From Phoronis australis (taxonomy: Eukaryota > Phoronida > Phoronidae), in assembly GCA_002633005.1 (NCBI GenBank), contig NMRA01000529.1:186001-250000 (forward strand): a stretch of 64,000 bases of DNA. The letters are read 5' to 3'. The number at the start of each line of letters is the position of its first letter. Position 1 is the first letter of the stretch. Under the pieces are notes generated by a model. It made no database searches. It was not told the origin of the DNA and saw only the letters and a list, made by a program, of their open reading frames with translations. This document shows, piece by piece, positions 1 to 12,900 of the stretch. The position numbers were made by a program, and so were the translations under genes.

Positions 1-786
1 AGTTGGTCAGTAAGCTAATCATGCATCTCAAAGATTGTATATACACAAAACGTACCGAGAGTGGAGTATATCAAGTAAAATCCCACGAGACAATATCATG
101 ATCATAATTGTGTCTTGGTGACTTAAGTAAGACTATTGGGCGATTTTGTAATCTGTGGTATCATTTTTGGAAAAGCTATCAAGAAAAGATGTTCAACCCA
201 ACACAAATCTCTTTGCTTTTTCTCAGGTTGTGGGTCATATTTAAACTTTTCTGCAATGGGATGCACTTAAGACCAATCTGCCTTAGAGAAGCACATGACT
301 CGTGTCCATTTCTTCTCACTCATGTGATTAATCGCGTGTAATTTTGTGTAGTCTTGTGGAATTTCCTTCCTCCTAAAATTGCTTTGCGGAACCTTGCCAC
401 GTTCCGTGAAAACGGTCAAAGTGGCAAATTTCAAGAGGGTATGTGAACTTCAGCTAGTTTAAAAGAAGAGCAAAGCTTGGCGACAGGTTATTCTAACATG
501 TCTTGTTTTAACACAGAGAATGTGTAAAATAACCCACTAATGGCATGGATAATCTAAGCTTCACATATCACTCCTCAATTGCATGTCAACGTCAACGGCA
601 CGATTTAATTGGTCGTATTTGGGGTTATGAAAGGTTAGAATATACTGTTTCCCGAATATACAAATAGCGGCTAACTACTTCCCGTATAGGCCTACGCATT
701 TAATACTGTAGTTGCAGATTTTTACTGCCGACGTCCCAAAGCACTAGATCTTTCCGTGGAGAAATCGGAAAACATGTTATGCCAGG
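1..786. other. 3' flank, no gene recognised
   Basis: Only short unsupported open frames. Probably 3' untranslated sequence followed by intergenic DNA. Confidence 0.5.
699..704 (-). promoter_or_regulatory. Possible poly(A) signal (ATTAAA)
   Basis: ATTAAA on the minus strand 83 nt past the stop codon. No AATAAA was found below 787; another ATTAAA is at 604-609. Weak evidence. Confidence 0.3.
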
Positions 787-922
787 TCAGACGTTGATCA
801 ATCCATCGAACATATTAGACCCTTCAGTTGGCGCCAGGGGTGAAACTGAATTGCGTGATGTCGCCGACGTTTTACGGTACTTCAGACGTCCATCGTTACT
901 ATTTTTCTTTTCATCCCCACAT
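787..922 (-). CDS. Exon 46: cytoplasmic tail and stop
   Basis: Acceptor TGCCTTAACAG, entered in phase 2, 136 nt with TGA at 789-787. Reads [20 protein letters not shown], then [20 protein letters not shown] at the C terminus. Basic and Ser/Thr-rich, no catalytic domain. The hydrophobic end (LINV) could be a PDZ ligand; that is inference. Confidence 0.72.
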
Positions 923-3900
923 CTGTTAAGGCAAAAAAAAAACAGTTCACGTTTACAGCCGACCACCACTCACATTTCGTTCATATCTATTACGAAAAAT
1001 GTAATGTGCGATATGGGCTAAAGCCTATCTTCAACACATGTAAAATTGTTCCTACAATATGTTAAGAGCATCGCTCTTAGTAAACTGGTGGCATAACATG
1101 CCGTCCAGGCCATAAAATTTCATCATAGCCAGCCAATTAAAAGGCTTTTGAAATAACCGACAGAAAATCAAAGAGAAAGACGGACGCTGAGTGGACGAAC
1201 ATCAGAGCAGCAAGGCCAAGCACACAAGCATCATCAGGTCGCTTGTACAAGCATCAGGTCACGTGCACAAACATCCGGGATATTTAAGTCACGGTGAATG
1301 ACTTACCCAATAATCACGAAAGGCTTGAAAATGATTGGTAGAAATTAGTGTATAAGATGTATTTGAAAAATTAGCATCTTAAAAATATCCGTAATATGTA
1401 CATGTAGCAAACCTGATACCCTGCGTCTCTGAAGATGTTCACTTTGACGTTGCATTTCGTAAAGAGTGTGATTCCGATGAATGTTAAATTCGTGTGCTGC
1501 TACACATTGGACAGATTGACATTCAAACTGTCGGTGCAGACGTCAAAATTACCTGTTGGCTGCAGTCTTCTTCAAGTAATAAACTACCACAATCACTATG
1601 ACCAACAGCGCCACCACAGAGCCTGAGACGACCAGGATCACCATCAATAAGTCCGTTTCTTCAGCTGTCGATTCTGCCACCAATGTGTCTGGAAGAAAAA
1701 GAGCATCGCACAACTGATCACCGAGATAAGGCTCTAAATGCCACTCAGTCAATGAGATCTCAGGCGACAAAATGCCAGAATCAGTGAGATACCTACGCAC
1801 TAAACAACGAACGTCCCAGTCTCAACATTTCTTCCACACAAAGATGTAAAGGCTCGCGGCTTATTAGAGAACTCCACAAAAACTATACACAAACGTGTTA
1901 CTTTGAAGAAATCTTGAATCATTCAATTTGGAAACTTAGTTCTAAGCAATCCTTGACTATTTCTTGTGACTGGCAAGAACGCAAATAATTGTTACCGGCG
2001 CAGAAGATCCCGTTGCCTTTAAAGCCCATCTGACAGGTGCAGACATAGGAACCAATAGAATTGGTGCACCTGGCTGTTGGAGCACACGTGGAAGACCCAT
2101 TAGTACATTCATCAATGTCTGTAATAAATCATAAGCTTCAATAGCCAACAGCAAACTCCAACTTAAATAAAATCAGTTATTAACGTTTAAATTGTACCGC
2201 ACTTGGTCTAGGTGTTCCTCGACCTGTTACACACATGTTAAAACGCAGAGGATTTGGAGAAAGCAATGCAATATGCTGAATGATCGGGTCATGTGAAAGA
2301 AGTACTGGAATTTTTTTTTTCGTTTTTTAAAAGTTTATGCTGATATTCGCAAATTAAAATCGGGTAAGGCCACTGGTATAGACGGTATCCCATACGAAGT
2401 GCTGAGATCTCCAGAGATGGTTAATATTTTGGTCTCGCTCTTTCAGAAGGTCTTTGACACTGGATTTACCCCATCATTATGATATAAAGCGATTATCTCC
2501 CCTATACCGAAAGGGTCAGATAGAGATTTGAATTTACCGTCCAACTATAGAGGCATAAGTCTGCTCTCCACCGTGAGCAAAGTGTATTGTAACGTACAAA
2601 GCAGGAGAATAACCGAGTTTCTGAATATCGAACACAATTTGAATGAAGAACAAAATGGTTTTTGACAGGGGAGGTCTTGTTTTGACCACGTGTTTACGCT
2701 CACATCTATCGTCAGATATAGAATAGCTTGTAATAGACCAACGTTTGCGATATTTGTCGAAATGGATTGGGCTTTTGCCATTTTAGATAGAAACTTTTTA
2801 TTGAAAAAATAATCAATTTAGGAGTGACGGGAGAATTCTATCACTCAGTAAAATCGTTCTATGAGCAGACAGAAGTCTGTGTACAGTTTGGTCAGTCAAG
2901 TTATACCAACTGGTTTCCAGTACAAAGAGGGGTCAGATAGGGAGATCCATTGTCGCCTACCTTGTTTTCAATTTTCATAAATGATTTGATTGATGATTTG
3001 AACAGTTGTAGCAAATTTGTCAAGTCAATTTTGATGGATGTAATTTATCATGTCTCTTGTATGCAGATGGCATTGGGATTTTTTCTGGTAATGAAACATA
3101 TTTAGAGGATTTACTGGACATACTGAGTAATTGGTGTGCAAGGTGGCAAATGTCTGTAACTCTTTCCCAAGACTGATGTGGTTCATTTTCGCAAGAGGGG
3201 ACATGCAAGAACGAGTTTTGAATTCATTTAGTGTGATCGCATTGTGAATTCAAGAGAATGTTATAGGTATCTGGGTGTAACTCTGAACGAGTTTATGGAT
3301 TTCAGTTTGACAGCTGAGATACTGGCGGACCCCGCGTCTAGAGCGTTGGGAGCTCTGGTGAGCAAGAATAAAAATATTGGCAACATGCGTTTCAATAGTT
3401 ACAGTAAACGTTTTAAAATTTCAGTAGCTTCAATTCTAGAATATGGATCTGTAATTTGGGGGTACTCTTAATACTCCAAATGCAAAATGATCAGAACGAG
3501 AGCACTACGCATATTCTTAGGGGTCCACAAGTACATATGCTGCCTATGCAATACTTTATGGGAACTCAGGTTGGCCAAATTCACACTACAAACAACATGA
3601 AAATATGCTGAGGCTCTGGAGTTGTTCAGTTCTAATGGATGAAAGCAGAATTGCAAAACAAGTTTTTTTATTTGACCTTAAACATCGAAACCCCTGTAAT
3701 TGGTCAAGCTCAATATTCAAAATTATGGAGAAATGCGATTTTTAGAAAATTTTGGGAACAAAAAATTATCTCTCGAAAACTTCAAAACATTCAGGTTCCA
3801 GTTAGAAGAGTTAATCTTGTTAAAAATAATCACTGAGAAACTGAGAAACCAAAACTGTGCTTATATAGGTCTGTTAAGAATGACTATTGTGTAGAAGAGT

Positions 3901-6900
3901 ATTTGCATCTGCCGGTGTCTCAGGGGTCCGTCATAGCTCGATGGAAAGCAGGTATTCTACTATTAGAGGTTGAAGTGGGGCGGTACTTCGGAATTTCTGT
4001 GAATGAACGGATTTGTCGTGTTTTTGAAAACGGAATTGAAGATGAAGTTCATTTCATTTTTGACTGTGAAAAATATACTCACATTCGACCATTTTTATAC
4101 GGGATTCTTCCCTACTTTAAACATTCCGAAATAACTTGAAAGGTCGAACGAAATTCATTCAAGACGCTTTGTAGCTTAGAAGTATTTATTTGTTTATAAA
4201 CTAGTCTGAAGTGGTCATATTTGAGCGTGTGCAGTATGTTATGTAATGGTTTAGTTATTATTAGGTGAGTGAGTAAGCCCATTGAGGCTGGGAATATTCT
4301 GTCTTTGGGATTCTATTTACTGGCACCCTCATGTGACTATAATAAATAAATAACAAATACACACAGGCTAATATCTGACCTGCAGTGATTTAAAGTTGGT
4401 GTTCCCAAGTTCGCTGAAAAATACGGCTATAATTTAAAGTAAAGCAATGTTTGTGTTTCCATGATGTGTGATTCAGGTACAAAACCCCGGAAATCACGTT
4501 AACGCACTCTCTATCTTAGTTTAGTAGAACAAGGCAATTGGTAGTCGGTCGTAGAACAACGATAGCACGCTCACAATTCGCTATTTCGGATCACGTTCTT
4601 ACGCCATTTTCTGTTTTTAACCACCAGACTTGAGCAAGAATAGATTGGCGTGCAGGTACATGAAAACCTCATGGGAGAGTCAGTGATAGACGTAATTTCC
4701 CTATGAAATGTGTATAAATTGTAAAGATACATCCATAACCCCAGGTCACGGGTCGAAGAGGTTTTGGGTCGTGGGTAGTGGGGGTTGTGGGTCGAGGGGG
4801 TACTGGGCTTAGAAAAATCCCGAAAAACAGGCTGTAGGTCACAGCGACCAACAAACTAAACTGAACAGCGCTTGTTAATTATACATTTCAATGAAAACGT
4901 GGTCTTACCCAAACACAAAGTTCCGTTGCCCTCAAAACCCTCCAGACATCTACAAGTGTAGGAACCAATGTTGTTCGTACATGTGGCGTTTGAATCACAA
5001 AGTGCTCTTCCGTTTCGGCATTCGTCAATATCTGAAAAGTTTTCCATTATACAATAAATACAATCATCCCTAAGATCTCAACAGCCACGCGTAAAACATC
5101 AGGAACAACACACTCACGCATAGAGTGACTTTCAAACTCTGAGGAAAATTTACCGCATGTAACTCAACTGATGGAATGTACTGACGTTCATTGAAGATGC
5201 CAAACAAGTTTTTGACTACTTCAGTTCATAACAATAGTTTCCAGGTGTAGAGAAAACCCATGCACGTAGTCAAAAATAAGCTGAATCGTAGCTTTTGCAT
5301 CATGGTAAACTGAGCTTTGTTTATTGCCAAATGTTAATGAACTCGCATTTTGTGTGAATACCGTGAAAAGGCAAATGTTAAGGACAGTTTGAATCGGTCA
5401 GTGCGTGTTTGCAGAAAGAGCCAAGCCAAGTCAAAGTGCCAAACTGAAACAGAACGTTCCGTTGCCCTCTAAGACCTCAAAACAACTACAGTTGTAGGAA
5501 CTAATCACGTTGGTACACGTGGCAATTTGGCATTTGGCAATTGCGGTTACACATTCATCTATGTCTGAAATGCAAGAATAAGTTTTGCAGATTGGTGAAG
5601 CATGAATAGTCTTGAACGTAGAATATTGCATCGAGGGATCATAATCTCTAAATTCAGTGCAACAAATTGCTTTAATCAAGATTATAACGTCTAACGAATG
5701 GCCACAATACAGCAGCTATGTTAGCAGAGCGGAGCATGGTGTCTGTTTCTTTGTGGCTTTTAATTAGTTATAAGTGAAGATACATGTAACCGTTACTTAA
5801 TTGGAAATTATTGGTTTTCTTAGCACAATAACTTGCCACTCACGGCGTCATCGTGAATTTCTCGATAATCAACAAAATAATTATATGGCCAATCATCTTT
5901 TCCATTATCATGACGTCGTAGATTGTTCCCTGTTCTCGCAGCTGTGTGTTCACGTCATACTAGACTGGGGGATATTTGAATTAAATTTTTAAACATGTTT
6001 GGTAAGCTAAACAACTCCCAGGACAGTCCGAAAAGCCTAAAACCAGACAAAACGTCTGAAATGACCCGTATTGTCACGTGACCAAAGCGTACGTCCTACC
6101 TGAGCAGAACGTTCCGTTGCCCTCAAATCCTTCACGGCAATTGCATTTGTATGAACCGATGTCGTTGGTACAGGCAGCATTTGGATCACACGTTGCATCT
6201 CCGCTGACACATTCGTTAAGATCTGAAATGTATTCGTTTTTTTTTAGGTTTTACGGTCCACCTTCAGCTGTCAAAAACTCGTTTCCACGAACAAGTAAAA
6301 GATTAGAAAATTACCCACAGAAAACTACGTTGCAAGGTCGTGGCGTAGATATCAATGGATAGACGTATGCATTGTTCACTTTGTTTTTTATAATAACAAT
6401 AACGGCAAGCATCTGTCGGTAACGGGCAGATATGCGGCCAAGGTGCCTTATCCATGCAACCTGTACTATGTCGAACAAAGACGCAACAAAGAAAATAGCG
6501 GAAGTGTTCCATATGCAATAACCGAGCGAAGCGCCTCCACCCGTCACATGGATGTCCCAAATTAAGCAATACCTAGCGACATCTATTGAATGTCATCCCC
6601 ACTTAACACAATCAAATTATTTTAAGTGAACAGCATATGTGAATAGAACAACTCTAATGCGAAAGTTAACGGGGAACTTCAAAGTTTCTGCTAGTCCTGC
6701 ATCTTATAGCGATCATGACGTATCTATGGTATCATTAACCTCAACTTTATATTGTGCATGACTACATGTAAACTTAATTAGCCTCACCCAAGCAAAATGT
6801 TCCGTTGCCTTTAAATCCCTCCCGACACCTGCAGTTGTAAGAGCCAGTGACGTTGGTGAAAGTGGCATTCGGATCGCATGAAGCAGTCCCTTTATTATGC

Positions 6901-9900
6901 TCTGGAATAACTTAAACAGAAAAAAACATGATATAGATAGATATCGTAATTTCATTCACATTGCAAATAATTGTAAATCTGACAGTCAACTACATGGATT
7001 GGTCTTCAGTTTATTGCAAGAACCTAAGCTGAATTATAATCTGAGTTCATAGAAGAATACCGTACGGTCACTATATGAACAGGCTAAAACAGTGACATTT
7101 ATACAGCTATTATGCAGCAGCGCCCTCATCTAATGTTGGTTTGCAAGGGATATCGTGAACTTAGGTCACGTTTTATGAAGGAATTTCAATGGAGGCATCC
7201 AACTCAAGAATCCTGTATACGCCTGCTCGCTAATCCAGATATATCTGCTGTTAAATATGTGTATTTTGCCCTTAAAAGACGAGAACAACTCTTAAATGGG
7301 TTGACTGCTTGTGCAAATGTGCCTGATTAATTGTTTTGTTTATTGTACTTTGGGCCAGAGGCCTTCAATACAGTTACATTTATATATATATATACAGCTA
7401 TTATGTACACAAGTATGAAGGAGCCTACGTCAAAAATGAGTTGAATCGCACCATTTACATCATGGCACATCTTACTAGTTAGGTTAGTTTTATGTTTGCT
7501 AAACGCCATGAGACATGCGAATCTCAAGTTGTTAAGTGCCTCGTGTAAATGGAGTGATACGAAAATCTTTATTTGGCGTTAGCTAGAGGTCAGCCCCCCC
7601 CTCGTCTCGGTGACCAAAACTCCATACCGGAACAGAACGTTCCGTTGCCCTCAAAGCCTTCGCGACAGCTACACTTGTGGGAACCAATGACGTTGGTACA
7701 CAAAGCATTTGGGTCACAGCTCGCAATTCCAGCAATGCATTCATCAATGTCTGAAATACAAAAATGCTCATCAGCGAAACATGAAATGTCTCCCACGGCC
7801 AAACATGGCATATTGAGCACAATCTCCTATAGTAACTGCGCCATATTCCTCAATAAACGACTATCCAAAGGTCACAGAGCAGTGTAAAGTGTTAAATAAT
7901 AATGTTGCATAAAACGCACATGACACAGATTACATGTGACTTTCGCCATTCTTGTAATACATTCAACAATATTTCAAATACAAAAAGTAAATTTGACAGA
8001 TTCGACAATCATAAAGTTTTCACAAGACACCCATTTTCCACAATACATTCATAAAACTGATCAAGTCAAGTTTAGAACGTTTACCGAATGGTAACATAAA
8101 AATATTTAGGTATTAAGTAAAATAGTGTATTACCAGCACATAACGTTCCGTTGCCGTGAAAGCCCTTCCCACAGCTGCAGGTGAAGGAACCAATGACGTT
8201 GGTACATCTTGCCTTTGGATCGCACATTGCAATTCCTCCGCTACATTCGTCAACATCTGACAAGTAATCAATGATTGACTTAGATGGGTTCACCTTTGGG
8301 ATTTCAAGTTCTAATTCAAACAAACCCGGCACAAAAATAAATGCCTATAATACACTACATGTTGCTTTTGCACATCCATATTACATCTCAAGTCCAAGTC
8401 ATATTTGACAGACTAGTGAAACATAACGACGCCAGTTTTGAATAGGAAATGCATCAAACTCCTCAAGTTTGAAACGACTACAAAAACGACACAAAAGAGC
8501 GTTTCATGTTTGATAATAATAGTGTATTACCCGCACAGAATGTTCCGTTGCCCTCAAAACCCTCCTGACAACTACAGTTGTAGAAGCCAATGGCATTGGT
8601 ACACGTTGCGTTTGGGTCACAGGTCGCAATTTCGGCAATACATTCATCGATGTCTAAAATAAAGAACATGTTTGCCAATTAGTGGACCATGCATGGTCAT
8701 GTCCTTAGAATATGACCTGATACGGCCTGCTTTCCCCTGACAATGCATTGAATAAATGAAATTAGATTTGAAACCTCGAACAAATAACTATAGAGCAGTT
8801 TTTAAACATACATTAACCTTTTGGTTAGAACAGTTAAACGTTTAATTGTATTTCTAATTCAGTATAACAGAGCTTGGTGACTGTTTGTTTATATTTTTTT
8901 ATATTCACGCCTTTTAGTAGTAGTTGTTTGATGTGACACATCTTCTATTTGATAAAGACAAAAATGGCCATGAAATTAGTCTAAGTGACCTTTGGGAGAT
9001 GGTGGAACGACTGTACCGTCAGAAGCATTAACATGCCGGGCGCAGTATTTTGCTGCGAATAATTTCTATGATAATTGAATAACAGATTTGCTTTCAGAAG
9101 CCAGCAAATAAAATTCTACGAGAAACATTACATCCAGGTTACCTACATCATAGCACAGTAACCCCAATGCGAACGGGTAATGGTTATAGAAAACTTGCAC
9201 GCACCTGGTTCCTACCTAAACTGGGTCAATGTGTAGATGTTTGAAAGTACACCTATGACCTGTATGCACAGTCATGTAAGTGATTGACAACTTAAATTTT
9301 TTTATTCGGAAAGAATATATTGTCGTTAAGTAGGCCTAAAGATTTTGAAAGAAATGTCACGTAATTCTGATCGCGTCGGTAGTCGGTGCCAGCTGCAGTA
9401 GAAAGGTGAGTGGATTTGTCGAAAAGGCCTGATCAGATTCACCCCTTCTGAGGCTGACTTACTTCCTAATTTTGTGCATTCAAATGTTCCGCAGAACAGT
9501 TGCTGTCCCATACAGTGTACCACAAATCTTTCATTAACATAAGGGCAACAATCAAACTACAGCACCCAAATTTCATGTCTTCTGCAAGAACACAACCATT
9601 GGGTCATTGCAATGTGGTTTCGTACTTTGCTACATGTACCTGTTCTCGCGGTTGTCGCGAAAAGTCGAGTTCAAAGAAACACCTCACTGGGGGATATTTG
9701 AATTATAACATGTACCGGGGTATATCAAGTATTCTTGAAACGCTAAGGAGTTGTCAGACTGGACAGAAATATCAACTAAGAATCGTTCGAAAAAGATTTA
9801 ATCCGAATGCAATAAATCAGCCAAAATGTCTCCAATAGCCTATGTAGCCGTGTGACCGAAGTGTCTTACCGGAGCAGGAACTTCCGTTGCCTTCGAAGCC

Positions 9901-12900
9901 TTCACGGCAGTTGCATTCATACGAACCGATCTCGTTGATACATAAAGCATTTGCGTCACACATTGCATTCCCAGTAATACATTCATTGATATCTGAAAAG
10001 CATTCGCTTCATTAGGTGATACGTTCCCCCGTAAGGTTTCTGCTAAAACAGGTTTCAGTTAAATTGGAAAACAACAGAATTTACAAAAACGAGTTCACTC
10101 CAAAAAGTCGCAATGAAAAATGATATGCATTACGGCGTTCTTGCCGTTCAGTGACGCAAGGGGTTGTGGGCATGTGATAACATCTGGCACTTTTGATAAC
10201 TGTCAAGCGCAGTCTCTTGTCCCGCAGGACAATCATGCTGGCCAATTATCTCCCAAGCTCCAAAGGGTTCCCGAAACCTGACAGAACTACTTTCGACACC
10301 GGGTAGAGGTTTTCATCAACAACAGTAAGTTGGCAATACGTGTGCACAAAATAGATTGTTTTAACTTCCGTTGTAGTTGGGCGATTTTGGTGATTTAAAA
10401 ACTACACATAATCAGTATTCGGCAAGGATTTCAGAAAAAATGATATTGCCCAGTTAGAGGAGAAAAGATCTGATCGGAGATTAGAACAATTATTGAACAG
10501 ATAACTTGTACTCCAACCATAAATGCCAGAATGGAGTTAATCAGTCGTGTGAGATTTTGGCTACAGGGGCCATCTTCCCAACTTGTTGTCGGGCTACAGA
10601 ATTGGACAAGCAACGGGAAAACGCCGTAATGTGCTAATATGACGTGAGAATCGTGCAACACAAATGCAAGAGCTAATGTGAGTTTACATGTATACCGTTT
10701 CTGGTTGTCCTGTATTTTATACCGCTGAAGACGACTATTAATTATCATTTTTGTACTCTGAATTGAATGTTAATAAATGGTAGTGGTGTACATAGTTATT
10801 ATAAAAAAGGATTGCATTACCCAAGCATAAAGTTCCGTTTCCTTCAAATCCTTCTTGGCAAATGCATCTGTAAGAGCCAGTGTGGTTGGTGAAAGTGGCA
10901 TTCGGATCACACGTCGCATTCCCGTTATTACGCTCATCGGGGACTAAAACAGCAAAATAAACATGGCGTGCATAGAAAATAGTATTAAGAAATTCAACGC
11001 ATTTAAATCTGATACCGTCAACGTCAAGTGTTTCGAGATTAGTTTATCAAAATAATTTCAGCTCAAAGGGTTCATATGAGAATACCAATTTGTTGCACTC
11101 TGTACATGCTTATTTAATGAATTACCGTAAGGGACAGGATACAGTTTTTATGGACAAAAATATGAATGTGCGTGTCTGAAGAAATGAATTGCAATTGTTT
11201 GAATCACGGTACTGTACATGTTCGTCTCAAGTGTGTTTTATTTTGCCTCACACGCTGTAGCGTACAAAAATGAAAAAAACACAAGTTTTACAATCCCTCG
11301 TGTAAACACAATGACAATGAAGGCTGCTTTCGCCATAGCCTAGTGGTTGCACATTTGAGAAACCAAACTGTCATACTTGAACAGAACGTTCCATTGCCCT
11401 CAAAGCCCTCGTGACAGCTACAAGTGTGAGAAGCAAGGGTGTTTGTACACGTAGCGTTTGGGTGGCAGGTCGAAAGACCAGTAATGCATTCATCAATATC
11501 TGAAATGCATTAAATGTTTGACAGATCAGTGTTCAGTAAAATATGGCACAGAATGCCACATTTCAATTTTCAGTGCACTGAATTATTGAATTTTAATAAT
11601 GTATTACCAGAACAGATAGTTCCGTTGCCCGAAAAGCCGTCCAGACAAATACAGCTGTAGGAACCAATAACGTTGGTACACGTTGCATTTGGGTCACAGG
11701 TTGCATTTCCGGCAATACATTCATCAATGTCTGAAATACAAGTGGCGCATTCATTGATATCTGAAATGTATTCATTTTGTTTGTTGTCACGGTCCAATGT
11801 CAAGTGTCAAAAACACGTTTCAGCAAACAAGGGAAAGAAAATTACCCACTGGGAAACTAGGTTGTGAGCAACCCTGATATGAAAGCTAACGTGAAACTTC
11901 ATTTTCTGCTCTTCCTGCATCTTATACCGATCACGACGTCTCTATGGTATTATTAATCTCAACTTCATATCCTGTAGGAATATCTGCAAATTTAATTAGT
12001 TTTACCCAAGCAAAATGTTCCGTTGCCTTCAAACCCCTCCCGACACTTGCAGTTGTAAGAACCAGTGACGTTGTTGAAAGTGGCATTCGGATCACATGAA
12101 GCAGTCCCTTTATTATGCTCTGGAATAACTTAAACAGAAAAAACATGATGTAGGGTGACATGCTGCACAATTCATACTGTTCAAGTTCTATGTCAAAGAA
12201 ACCGAGCATAATAATAAACATTTATAATGAACCACACGTCGGCTTTGCACAATGTGTCGCAATGCTATACCACGTCTGACATGAAACATGAATTGTCTTA
12301 CACAGCAAAATCTGTCATACCCGAACAGAACGTCCCATTGCCCTCAAAGCCCTTGTGACAGCTACACGTGTGAGAACCAACGGTGTTTGTGCACGTAGCG
12401 TTTGTGTGGCAGGTTGCAAATCCAGCAATACATTCATCAATATCTGAAATGCATAAAATGTTTGACAGATCAGTGCTCAGTAAAATATGGCAGAGAAGAC
12501 CAAATTTCTATATTCAATGCATCAAACTGCTCAGACCAAGTTTAGAAATCTCAATAAAAAAACCCTCAAAAACAAAATTTAATCTTTAATTTTAATATTC
12601 TATTACCAGAACAGAAAGTTCCGTTGCCCGTAAAGCCCTCCACGCAACTACAGTTGTAGGAACCAAGGACGTTGGTACACGTTGCATTTGGGTCACAGGT
12701 CGCAATTCCAGCAATACATTCATCAATATCTGAAATACAAGACATGTTTGGCAGAATAGTGAATCAAGAATTGTCTTACACCGTAGAGTAAGCCATAAAC
12801 AGAATAATCATCTATAGTTAGTGCATAAAACTGTTCAAATCAAGTTTGAAAAGTCTTAAAAATGGACACAAATTGTGCTTTATTGTATTATTGCATTACC

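Noticed and set aside
1424..1439. 16-nt microexon AGACGCAGGGTATCAG between exons 45 and 46
   Set aside because: Flanked by AG and GT, but its use would put exon 46 in a frame that stops after three codons; direct 45-46 joining fits.
10431..10748. 105-codon minus-strand frame with two hydrophobic stretches
   Set aside because: Lies in the intron between exons 37 and 36, no recognised family and no splice-site support; could be chance.
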